Below are positions 21,553 to 31,460 of a stretch of DNA of 64,000 bases, in pieces (positions within the stretch are counted from its first letter, which is position 1; every line of letters begins with the position of its first letter). The translations under genes and the position numbers were made by a program. The stretch spans positions 1-64,000 of the forward strand of contig JAPMOS010000074.1 in assembly GCA_027972325.1 (NCBI GenBank), written 5' to 3'. Below the pieces are notes generated by a model. That model made no database searches, had not been told where the DNA came from, and saw only the letters and a program-made list of their open reading frames with translations. The DNA is from Paratrimastix pyriformis. Taxonomy: Eukaryota; Preaxostyla; Paratrimastigidae.

Positions 21553-22755
21553 ACCGCCGGGAGCGTAAATAACCCCTCCACAATTCGCTATCTTTTTTTT
21601 GACTCGGGTGTTTTTTCTCTTGCCTTCGGTGGGTCTTGGGAGCTGCCCTCACACTCATCCTTTCATCGAGAAGGTTACCTCACACAGGTATCTGTACAGA
21701 AGCAAAGAAATTGGCCGATTCATCGCTTTTCGGGGGCAGGCAATCCTATTCAGTTTCTCTTCTCACTTTCTTTGAATGCATCGTTTCTTCAGATAGCTGC
21801 AAGCTTATTGAGTCATTCTCTATCGCTTTTTAGCTTCATCTCTCCATTGGTCACTTTGCACATTAGATATCTTTCATTCACCGCGCACACCCCTTCATCA
21901 AGTCCCACCCACCACGGCACCTTGTTCGTACACATATAGGTCTTGGAAGACGACAGAGAACACGCCCATGTGAACACTTTTCCCCTCATCCACAATCTTC
22001 ATCACACCACCCCCGCGTGCCCAGGGACCTCCAACATTAGTGGCCCACCATTTCGTTGTCACCTCACTTGGATCTTTCTTTTGAGCCGGCATCAATTTTT
22101 TCGGATTCCCACTCACCCCCCTCCCAGGATCACGAAACCAGTCCCAGAGCGAGCGTGTCGCCGTGCGTGAGTGCCTGAAATCTCTTCTCAAGCGATGACA
22201 CGCACTCGCTCCATCGCCGCACACGGGCGAACGGAGGTCGCATAGAGAAATGGAGGGGAAGCAGTGAAAATTCGTCCGTAAAAACACGCATGTCTCATCA
22301 CAGACACAAAACGCGGAAAAGAATGCAAGCGCGAGCATTACCATCAGCGCAACACGCATACACACACAGAGCAAAAAACAAAACACAAGATATGATGATG
22401 CACACAGAACGATGAATAATGAACTCGAGAGCCGTTCACGGGGCTCTCACACCCTCCCCCAGCCAACACGGTGCTCAGAACCGTTCAAAGGGGCGAAGCA
22501 GACAGAGAGAAAGAGGAGGCGAGGCCAGCGAGGGGAGGAGGAGGGAGAGAGAGCGGGTGACACACTGCATAGACGCACAGCCAAAAATACAACCACCACA
22601 CGCCGCCGCATGGCATCAAATACGCGTCCAAACACGAGCGCAACTTACCATTTTCGATGGGACGGCCATCCCGCCACCCGCGCGCCGCGCCGGGCCCCGC
22701 TCGACCCACACCACCCCGCGCGATGGCGGAAAACAACCCCAACCACCACAAACCC

Positions 22756-25045
22756 CTAAAGCCGGACCACCTCGACCGTGTCGACCACCCCCACGCCCAG
22801 GTCGATCTCACCCAGGGGCAACATCCGCACCGTCTCCAGCACCCCCACCATCTCCAGCAAGGAATCCATCCCGTGGGTTTCGTACCGGCCCGCGGCAGCC
22901 CCGTGGGACATGCGCTCGCGCCCCGCGGCGACCTCCTTGGCCCAGGCGTCACCCGGGCTGCGCGGGGGCACCTGGGCGGCGGCCGGGGCGGGGTCCGGGC
23001 CGGAGTCGAGCCGCTCGAGGGTGAGATGGTCCACCAGGCTCCGGGTCACCACCAGCCGGGCGGGCGTGCAGTGAGCCACCCCGCTGGGCGACGGGGGCAG
23101 GACAACCGCCGAGAGCCGATGGGCCACGGCCGCCGCTGGGCCCCAGCACTCGAGCAACAGCCGCGAGCGGAGGTGGGCCCAGGCGAGCTCGTCCCAGGAC
23201 ACGGCCTGCGCGATGGGGGAGGCGGCGAGGGCGTGGAATGGAAGGCTGTGAGGGCGTGGAATGGAAGGGTGGTGAATGGCTGGGACAGGGAACGCTGATT
23301 GATGATGACGATGATGACGATGATGGCGATGAAGGTGATGAAGGTGATGAAGGTGATGAAGGTGATGAAGGTGATGAAGGATGATGAAGGATGATGATGG
23401 TGATGATGGGGGACGGACTGGGATGGACGGAAGGTGGAGAAGGTCGCCGCCTGGAGGGGCAAAGAGACGAGCGCGAGTGAGCGAGGACGGGGAGGAACTC
23501 GATGTTGATGACAGGGGGGAGGGAGAATGGCGCGGGGGGCGGACCAGGGTGCACAGCAGGCGGGCCGAGGCCTGGGGCAGGGGCACAGCGGGCTGAAGCC
23601 CACCCGGAAGACATCCCCGCACCGGATGGCCAGCAGCTCGCCCTGGCCGTGGTCGCTCACCAGGTCTGCACCGCCCAGTCCGGGCAGGCATCATCCCGCC
23701 ACAAGACGACACGGGAAGGGAACAGTCAGTCCCAGAGTCTTCGCCAGGTTGCCCACCCACAGAGGAAGCTGCAGGCAGCCAATCAATCATTTCCAGGCCA
23801 TCTTGTCCCGTTGTGATGACTCGATGCCAGTGGACCCGATGCGGTGTGGCGAACTACATGGGAGTGCGCTCTGTCAACGCGAACAGGACTGGCGTGCCCC
23901 CGGTGCCGGCTCTAGATAGGGGAGCGCGGACCCTCGAAGCCCGCGAAGACCATCTGCGCCGTTGCCGCGAAGACGGCCGCGTCGACGGGGGCCTCCTGGT
24001 CCATCCAGAGGCGCCCCACCAGGAAGGGGGCCGGCCCCTGGAAGTAGAGTGACAGCCCGGTGGGGTCCGGGTCGGCCGCCAGGGCCTCGAGGCTGGCCAG
24101 GGGAAGCACCAGTTGCCGGAGGGCCGCTCGGGCCGTGGCCAGGTGATGCCGGGTGGCCTGGCGCAGCTGCAGGTGGGCCCGCTGGCGCAGCGAAGCCACG
24201 GAGGCCCCGGCGTCACTGCGCAGGGCGGTGGAGGAGGCGAGCGCGAGGGGGCGACGAACAGGCAGGTGAGGGCGGGTGAACCGAGGGGGTCGATGGGGCA
24301 AGCAGGATCCTTGGCGGGGGCATCATCTCTGGTGATGAGATAAAATAAGGGCACCGGCGAGGTCGAAGGTGTTCAACGAGATATGGTGGTGGGTGGTGGT
24401 GGTGGTGGTGGTGGTGGGTGGTGGTGGTGGTGGTGGTGGTGGTGGTGGTGGTGGGGGTGCAAGCGGACGCGAGGAGGGCGCCCGCCAGGCAGCACAGCGG
24501 CAGGACGTGCTCGGCGCTGATCAGCAGGCCGCCCAGCAGGAAGAGGCCCGTCGCCACGACGCACAGCGCCACCAGGCCGCGCAGCTGCAGACAAGAGGGT
24601 ACGATGAAGTCCTCCATGATGAGTCGAGCGAGCGATGTGGTGGTGGTGAGATGGTGCAGGGGAGGTCCTCCATGGGCGAGTCGAGCGTGCGATGTGGTGG
24701 TGGTGGGTGGTGGTAGAATGGCGCAGGGGTGGCGGCGGACGGCGGACCCGGAAGGGGAAGAGGACCATGAGCACGTTGGTGCTGAGGGTGGCCAGCTCGA
24801 GGGCCACCACGAAGGCCCCCAGGTCGGCCCCTGTCGGGCTGGGGCTGGGGCTGGGGCTGAGGCTGGGGCCGCCGGCCGGGGCCAGAGGAGGCAGATGCAG
24901 AGGGAGGGCCGCCAGCACGGCCCGGGCGGTGGCCAGCGAGGGGGCGAACATGGCCACGGGGACCATCAGCGACACCATCAGGAAGGAGAGCAGCAGCCCC
25001 AGCAGGCACCGGAACAGGGGCGGCGGAAGGCAGCCGGGCTGGAGG

Positions 25046-25083
<38 letters not shown>

Positions 25084-28000
25084 GGAGGATGGAAAGAACG
25101 GGAAAGTGAATGATGGGCGGGCCGAGGAAATTCGAGGAAGCGAGGCCGAAAGGACGAAAAGCGAGAAAAACGAAACCCGAAAGAGGGGTGGGAGGAATGG
25201 GGGCGGACATGGATGGAGGCATGGCGGCCAGCATGATCATCATGAAGATGGGCAGCCCCCACCGCAGCATCGCCTGGCCCTGGCCCTCCAGGGTGATCAC
25301 CACCGAGGGGGCCCCGGGGCTGTAGGCATCTGGGGGTGCAGCGGGGGGAGGGAAAGGCGGGAGGGAGTTGTTGGATGTCATACAGACAGACGGACAGGGA
25401 CGGACAGGGACAGACAGGGACAGACAGGGACAGACAACGGGACAGACAGCAGGCGCCCTCGCCAGCCGCAGACAGCACGCAAGCCAGCACGGCCAGAGAG
25501 CCAGTAGACAGCACAGCCAGCAGACAGCACAGCCAGCCAGACACATGGGGTGCGGGGACCGACCGGTGGGCACCTGCTGGCCGGCGAAGAGGGCCGCCTC
25601 CTCGCGCATGAACCGGACCCGGGGCGCCACGACGGGCCACCGGGTGCACAGGGCGGGGCTCTCGGGGTCCGCCCACCAGTAGGCCTGCAGCAGGCAGTGG
25701 TCGCTGGGCGCCGCCGGGGCCACCGTCAGGCCCCCGGGCCGCAGGAAGGGCGCCAGGTCGATGGGCTCGCCCGGGACGCCAATCCGAGCAAATGGTGACC
25801 AGCTCGGGGATGCCGGGGGCGCGTGGGCACGGGCCAGGGCGCCGGGCGGGTGCGGGCTGACGGGCGGGGTGCCGCTGGATGTGGAGGCCGAGGAGGGCCG
25901 GCTGTTGGGGTGGACGGCCGGCAGGAGAGTCGCCATCGAGTGGGGCGTCGAGGTGCGCGCTGGGCAGTCCCGATTTTTGTCGCACCCACAGGGCAGCAAA
26001 GGAAAAGACCAATGAGCGCATTCTCCTTCCGATGGCAGGGAGGGAGATGTCATGCAGGATGGGGATGGGGATGGGAATGATATGCAAGGGTGGGGGTGGG
26101 GTGGAGATGGGGATGAGGATGGGGATTGGGTGGGGGCGTTGAGGCCGAGCGGGACGGACAGATGCTGGGCGAGAGCGGGTCGAAGGGGGCCGCGGCACCC
26201 AAGCAGAGCATGGCCGGGGGCGGGGCGGGCAGAGGCGCCAGGGACGCGGGGAGGATGGGCATCCGGTACATCATCATCTGGGGCGGCAGCACGGCAGGGG
26301 GCATGACGGCGGGGATCATGACGGGCTTGCGGAGGACGGGCGGTGGCGGGGCCGGCACCTGGACGGTGACCCCGAGCAGCGGGGCCGGGACGGTGATGGG
26401 GATGGGCATGGCGATGGTGATGGGCCGGGACCCGGGCGGGACGACCACCCGGGCGGCGGTGGCGGTGCCGATCTGGATGGCCATGGGTAGCCCCACGGGG
26501 ACCAGCGGGACGGGCACCCGCGCCACCTGGTGGCGGCACAGGGCGCCCACCACGGGGAACTCGGGGTTCGAGCGGGAGCCGCATGCCATGCGGCAGGCAG
26601 GCGGCGCCCCATACCGCTGGGCGGCCACCGCCGGGTCGGGGGAGAGTGGCAGGCAAGGACGCGGCTGAGCTGGGCAGCAGGGGTGCTGCTGCTGCTGCTC
26701 CCTCCGCGGGCAGTGGTTGTGGGAATGGGCGGGGGCCGTGGCGGGGCAGGCGTTCTTGTCTGCGCAGGAGGCGGGGGCGGGTGCGGCTTCGCAGGGGCGC
26801 GACCGGCCGCGCTCGGGTGGGCTGCACCGGTCCCGGGTGCGGACGTGGCCGTACTGGGCGTTCCAGTTCTTGAGCAGCTTGGCCACGATGGCCTGGTCGC
26901 GGGGCGAGAGCGAGTCCACCGAGACCAGCCGGCCCTTCTTCATCACCACCCGGCCCATGTCCAGGGCCAGCGGCTCGGGCAGGGCCTGGACGGCCAGGGG
27001 CGGGATGCCCAGCCGGCGGACCAGGGCCTGGGCGGGGGTGGGCGGCAGGTCGGGCATGAGGTCGGTCGCGTCGGAGGCCAGGCTCGAGTCGAGGCTCCAC
27101 TCGGTCAGCCCGCTGACGGCCGAGACGGGTGGCGAGAGGTGCGGCAGGGCGACCGGCGAGGCTGGGTCCCCGTCGGGCGAGGAGCAGGGCGAGGAGGGCG
27201 GGGCCCCCAGGGGCGGCTCGTCGGCCAGGTCGCCGTGGTCCTGGGTCGCGTGCAGCAGGATGGTGCGCGCCCCGGTGGAGCTCGTCCGGGCCGAGGCCGA
27301 CGGGGTCCCCGCAGAGCCCAGGCTCAGCGCCGGCCCGAGGGATGCCGACGCGGGAAGCGGGATGGCGGCAGTCTGTGCGGCGGCGGCGGGGGGAGGAGGG
27401 GCTGGGACCGGGCCGGCCGTGAAGTCGACCGAACCCATCCCGACAGCCCCGCCAGCCGGGCGGCGACGCGGCAGCACGGCCCGTTGCCAGCGACCAGCGT
27501 GCGCAGGAGGGGCGACGAGTGGTCCCCCGCGGCCGTCGAGCCGAGGGAGCAGGGGGGGCTCATCGCCGACGACCGGCCGTCGGCGGGGGTGACCGAGGCG
27601 GGGGAGCAGCAGCCCGGGCCCGGCGACGAGGCCGAGGGAGCAGTGGTGCAGAGGGAGTGCCGGGATGGATGGTGGTGGAGGGGAGTGTGGAAGGAAAGAT
27701 GGTGGGGTGGAGGGGAGGATGGGGGGTGGGGGGGGGGGTGGGGGAGGGTGAGGAGGATGGGGGGAAGGAGGGTGAGGATGGGGTGGAAGGGGAGGCATGG
27801 AGGGGGGGGATGGGCGGAGGGGACGGACCGGTGGCCGGAGGGCCGGCCCGGATGGAAGGGTGGGGGTGGAAGGGGGAGGCCCTTCGGTGGGGGATGGCCG
27901 GCTGGAGGGTCGGTGGCAGGGATGGTCGGGCAGGGCAGGGTGGAGGCGGGGTCGGTGGCAGGGTGGGGCTGGGGCTGGAGGGGGGCGGGAGGGGGCAGGG

Positions 28001-30044
28001 CGCCGATCATGGCGTCCGTCAGGGGAACATCACCAGGCTGCGGCTCCCAGGGCCAGCTGGGCCAGCCGGGGCTGGATGGGCTCACCCAGCACCATCTGTG
28101 GGGGGGGGGGGGGGGGGGAGTGATGGGACGATGAGAGTATTTATCAGTGGGATCTGAGTGGTGATGATGCTCGAGGGTGAGCGCGGGGGGCGGAGAGCGG
28201 CCCGCACGCAGTGGCGGTCCCGAGGCGGGGAAGGGCCTGCGGGGCGGACCTGGGCGGCCCTGTAAGCGGCGCCCGAGAGCAGCACCTCGGCTGGGGCGGC
28301 CTCGCAGGCCATGTGCAGCGCGTCGACCACGGCCTGCCCGCGCCACTCCACCGTCAGCGCCCCGGGGCTGCTGGTGACCGGCCCCACCGCCATCCCCATG
28401 CCCACCAGGAGCCCCAGGGCCCCCGGGTCCGGGCCCTCGGCGGAGGCATGCGGCCCCAGCAGCTGCGCGGATCCACAAGGGGGCAGAAGGTGGGAGGTCA
28501 GGTGAGGTGCGGTGTGGCAGTTGGCCCGGCATGGCGCGGAGGACGGGCGCATAGGCGCATCGACGGACAGCACACCAGACACACACACCCACACGCGCGG
28601 AGGCGGACCGAGGTGCGGAGCTGGAGGAAGGCCTGGAGGCGGGGGCCCACGAACTCGGTGGGCTCCTCGACCACCGTCACCAGCACGTCCCCGTAGTACT
28701 GGGCGTCGCCCAGGTGCAGTCTAGGGGAGGTGCAGAGGGGATGATGCGGCACACGGATGCCGGGTGGGGCGATGATGAATGGGTGGCAGGGCGGTCACCC
28801 AATGCACTGTGCTTGGCGGAAGGGCTGGGTGCTCTGACGCGCTCGTGTGCACGCTGTCTGTCTCACCAGCACAGATGTCCGACGAGGGCGAGGCGAGGAT
28901 GGACGGACTCTCGACAGAGCTTGGCCGCACGCACGAAGATCTGCTCGGCTCCGAGCATCTTCTCCTGTGGATCCCCAGCGTGCGGTGTGCGCCGGTGGGG
29001 GGGGGGGGGATGAGCCGCCTTTAGTTCGATGGTAGTGGGTTGGGGTGGGGGCTGTGCGGGCCGAGGGAGGAACAGACCCGCGGAGAGCCCTGGTGGTAGT
29101 TGTGCAAGTGGAGGCACATCACAGAGGCGTGGGGCAGGGCCCGGTGATTCAACATCTGGCCCTTGGCATACTGGACCGATGCGAAGGAGAGAGGGTGGGA
29201 TGAGGGCCGGTCAGTTTCGCGCCTCTTTGTCCCTCCCCCGCAGCCCCCGGGACCCCGTAGGGCTGGAAAAGGCAGACATGGTGGGGCATAACACGGGCCA
29301 CGAAGGCATCCCGCATTCGGATGAGGGTCACCGCATGGCGCATCTCGAGGAACATGCGCCGGCAGAGGGCCTCGTTTCGCAGGCACAGGGTGAGATAGAC
29401 CGTAAAGTGGAGCGCCGCATTAGCGATCTTCAGGTGGGCTAAGAGAGGTGTGCACTGGAAGGCCACGCCGATGTAACCCAGGGACGCCACAGCCACCAGG
29501 GGGAACAGATACCGGAACCGGATCAGACGAACCCAAATTGTCGAGAACTGGCTGAAAATCAGCAGATCCCATGAGAGGCTCGGATCTGATGCGGTGTATC
29601 GTGAAGAATGCAAAAGCGGAAAAATCCCAGACAGGTGAGAGTCACAATACAATGAGTGATGACGAAGAGCAGGAAAAAGGCGATCGAAACAAGCTCGTAC
29701 TGGCGATAATGTCTGGCAAACAGTCCTCGCGCTTGTTTCGCGCGAGTTCCCCGAGCAAACAGCCATAAAACCCCGTGGAAAACGAGCAAAAGGAAAAAGG
29801 GGCTCATGAAGAAGAAGATCTGACCCGCCGAATAAAGCTGGAGACTGTCGGTCAACAGAGGAGCCAGAACCATCAGCCCACCACCAAACAAGATGGTCAA
29901 GAAGATCTTGACCAAAAGGCGAGACAGAAGTTGATCTTTGGAGAAAATGTCGAAGTCCATCTCCAAATTGGGATCAGAAAACCCCAAATAAAAGATATTC
30001 ATGAATTTCTTGGCCAGCACCCCCAGACGGTGCCCCGACGCCAT
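22756..30044 (-). CDS. Two-domain class III cyclase-like membrane protein (degenerate), copy 2
   Basis: Paralogue of the gene at 9,136-16,344 on the opposite strand. The protein starts MASGHRLGVLAKKFMNIFY (ATG at 30,042-30,044), then DFDIFSKDQLLSRLL and several membrane helices. C1-like landmarks are ASVMCLHLHNYHQG (about 29,100), AQYYGDVLVTVVEEP (about 28,700), GLLVGMGMAVGPVTSS (about 28,390) and AEVLLSGAAYRAAQ. A low-complexity linker and second membrane block follow (for example WGLPIFMMIMLAAM and LSTNVLMVLFPFRVR, the latter nearly identical in copy 1). The C2-like part contains LECWGPAAAVAHRLSAV and ends LPLGEIDLGVGVVDTVEVV before the stop at 22,756-22,758. The end matches the last strand of class III cyclases. 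As in copy 1, LHLHNY stands where FxDI carries the first metal-binding aspartate. Exon limits are approximate. It shares a 106-bp promoter space with POLR3H. Confidence 0.7.
23298..23410 (+). repeat. GATGAAGGT minisatellite and GAT microsatellite
   Basis: About eight GATGAAGGT-type 9-mers, flanked by GATGAC/GATGG units, lie in an intron of the minus-strand cyclase-like gene. Confidence 0.85.
24383..24455 (+). repeat. GGT trinucleotide microsatellite
   Basis: About 24 GGT units with two GGGT interruptions lie in an intron of the minus-strand cyclase-like gene (sense ACC). Confidence 0.9.
25048..25082 (+). repeat. Poly-G run (sense-strand poly-C)
   Basis: About 34 G bases with few interruptions in an intron of the minus-strand cyclase-like gene, so the transcript carries poly-C near the acceptor side. 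A GGACAGACA 9-10-mer array follows at about 25,390-25,445. Confidence 0.9.
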
Positions 30045-30150
30045 CTTGGTGGCGCAAGAGGCTGGGTGTCGCGAGAGAGTTAGTCTGATTGGACGGGGAA
30101 TTCTTGACTGTTTTCGATTCTCGGCGCTCTTCTGCGGCCGGAACTCCGCA
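30045..30150. promoter_or_regulatory. Bidirectional promoter space, cyclase-like copy 2 / POLR3H
   Basis: Only 106 bases separate the two start codons on opposite strands, so both promoters must lie here or overlap the coding ends. No TATA box is evident. Confidence 0.55.
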
Positions 30151-30478
30151 ATGTTTTTATTACAAGAGTTGATCGCCAAAATTCGAGTTTTGCCACGCTT
30201 CTTTTCTCAACCCCGCTCGGTTTCTGTGGCGAACGCCATTCGCGAAAAGTATATCGGGAAGTTGTTCCCGAACGTGGGCATTTGTGTCTCGATGTTTGAC
30301 ATTGTAGCCATGGGTGAAAGTGCCATCCATCCAGGCGACGGAGGCGCTTACATCCGCACCAAGTTTCGGTTGATTATCTTTCGACCATTTGACGGTGAGG
30401 TTTTGGTGGGCAAGATTTTGGCGATGAGCCCAAGGGGTATCCAAGGTCCGTCGCTACTATTTCTTCGTAGTCCTATTG

Positions 30479-30514
<36 letters not shown>

Positions 30515-31306
30515 ACCTCACCCTCACCTCACCTCACCTCACCTCACCTCACCTCACCTCACCTCACCTCACCTCACCTCACCTCACCTCACCTCACCTC
30601 ACCTCCCTCCGACTTACTCGCTCCCAGTGTCCTTGCGCTTCTTTGAGGATATTCTCATCCCGTCCGACCTTCTCCAGAACCCGTCGACCTTGTCTGTATT
30701 TGACCTCGCACCATTGTCTGAAACCCAATGACTATTGGCATGCCACCCTCCTGCTGTCATCGCAGTGATGCGGAGCACGGCTCTTGGATGTGGAATTTCC
30801 AAGGGACACCCTTTCCGTACGTGGAGGGTGACGAAATCCGCTTCCGTGTTCAGAGTGTGGTTTTTAACCAACAAGCCAAGCCACAGACGAAGAAGCTTGT
30901 TGCACCGGTCTGCCGGGGATGATGGTGGGTATGGGTATGGGTGGTGGCGTGGGTGAGTGATTGGGTGCCGCTGCTGCTGTTCCCCTTCCTCATATCGCGA
31001 GGCCACCCGGACTTGCAGTTGGACAAAGACAAGGAGCGCGAGAAGGCCAAGGAGCGCGAGAAGGCGGGCGGTGCCACCGCGGGTGAGGACGAAGGCCCCA
31101 AGGAGCTCGATGTGGAGCAGCTCCTGGCCGCGGACGAACAGCGCCGGCTGCTGGTCGACGAGAGCGCACCACTCGAGGAGCTCCGCATCCCCATGCTCAT
31201 CCTCGTCCGTACGGAGCTTCTCAGTTTCTCATCGTCCAAACGCTCAACTCCACAACAGGCGAGCGTCGCAGCCGACGGGCTTGGGATGACCGACTGGTGG
31301 AGGTAG
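30151..31306 (+). CDS. POLR3H: RNA polymerase III subunit RPC8 (RPC25 homologue)
   Basis: Stalk subunit of RNA polymerase III. Exon 1 gives MFLLQELIAKIRVLP...NVGICVSMFDIVAMGES and PGDGGAYIRTKFRLIIFRPF, matching the Rpb7-like N-terminal fold of the family. Exon 2 joins in phase to give VSLRFFEDILIPSDLLQNP, then exon 3 gives FDAEHGSWMWNFQG and YVEGDEIRFRVQSVVF. Exon 4 is an Asp/Glu/Lys-rich insert (DKDKEREKAKEREKA) that is longer than in animals. The last exon ends AADGLGMTDWWR with stop 31,304-31,306, matching the family's GLGLLSWW end. Intron starts read GTCCGT, GTCTGT, GTCTGC and GTCCGT. Intron 1 holds a 33-base poly-C run and an ACCTC pentamer array. The gene is head-to-head with cyclase-like copy 2 and tail-to-tail with the 750-residue gene. 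Confidence 0.93.
30480..30604 (+). repeat. Poly-C tract and ACCTC pentamer array in POLR3H intron 1
   Basis: About 33 C bases are followed by about 17 ACCTC units. The acceptor CAG comes about 23 bases later, so the repeat forms a giant polypyrimidine-rich tract. Confidence 0.95.
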
Positions 31307-31460
31307 CAGCCGCCGAGACTGCGCCCCTTCCGTTGCCATCGTCAATAGTATTTGTTCGTTTGTGTCGACAGGAGAAAGGGAGCGCGGGGGTCACTCGATT
31401 CTGCCCTCCGCTCCGTTCTGCGCCGTCCCCGGCGGCCCCACAGCCTGTGGGCGGGTCCCC

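Larger units (their letters stand above)
20316..22755. other. Gene-poor region between the small membrane gene and cyclase-like copy 2
   Basis: Holds the right copy of the dispersed inverted repeat, an 18-bp palindrome and a 123-bp tandem repeat (listed separately). A TATA-like TATATAA lies at about 20,560, and a 70-codon ORF (20,706-20,918, hydrophobic start) follows 145 bp downstream, but nothing shows it is translated. The longest ORFs on either strand are low in family-like features. Confidence 0.5.

Noticed and set aside
21898-22386. 162-codon minus-strand ORF with hydrophobic start
   Set aside because: The start resembles a signal peptide, but no family, exon partners or paralogue support it.
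22412-22759. Basic ORF upstream of cyclase-like copy 2 stop
   Set aside because: Low complexity Arg/Thr/Pro, and its end overlaps the stop end of copy 2 on the opposite strand.
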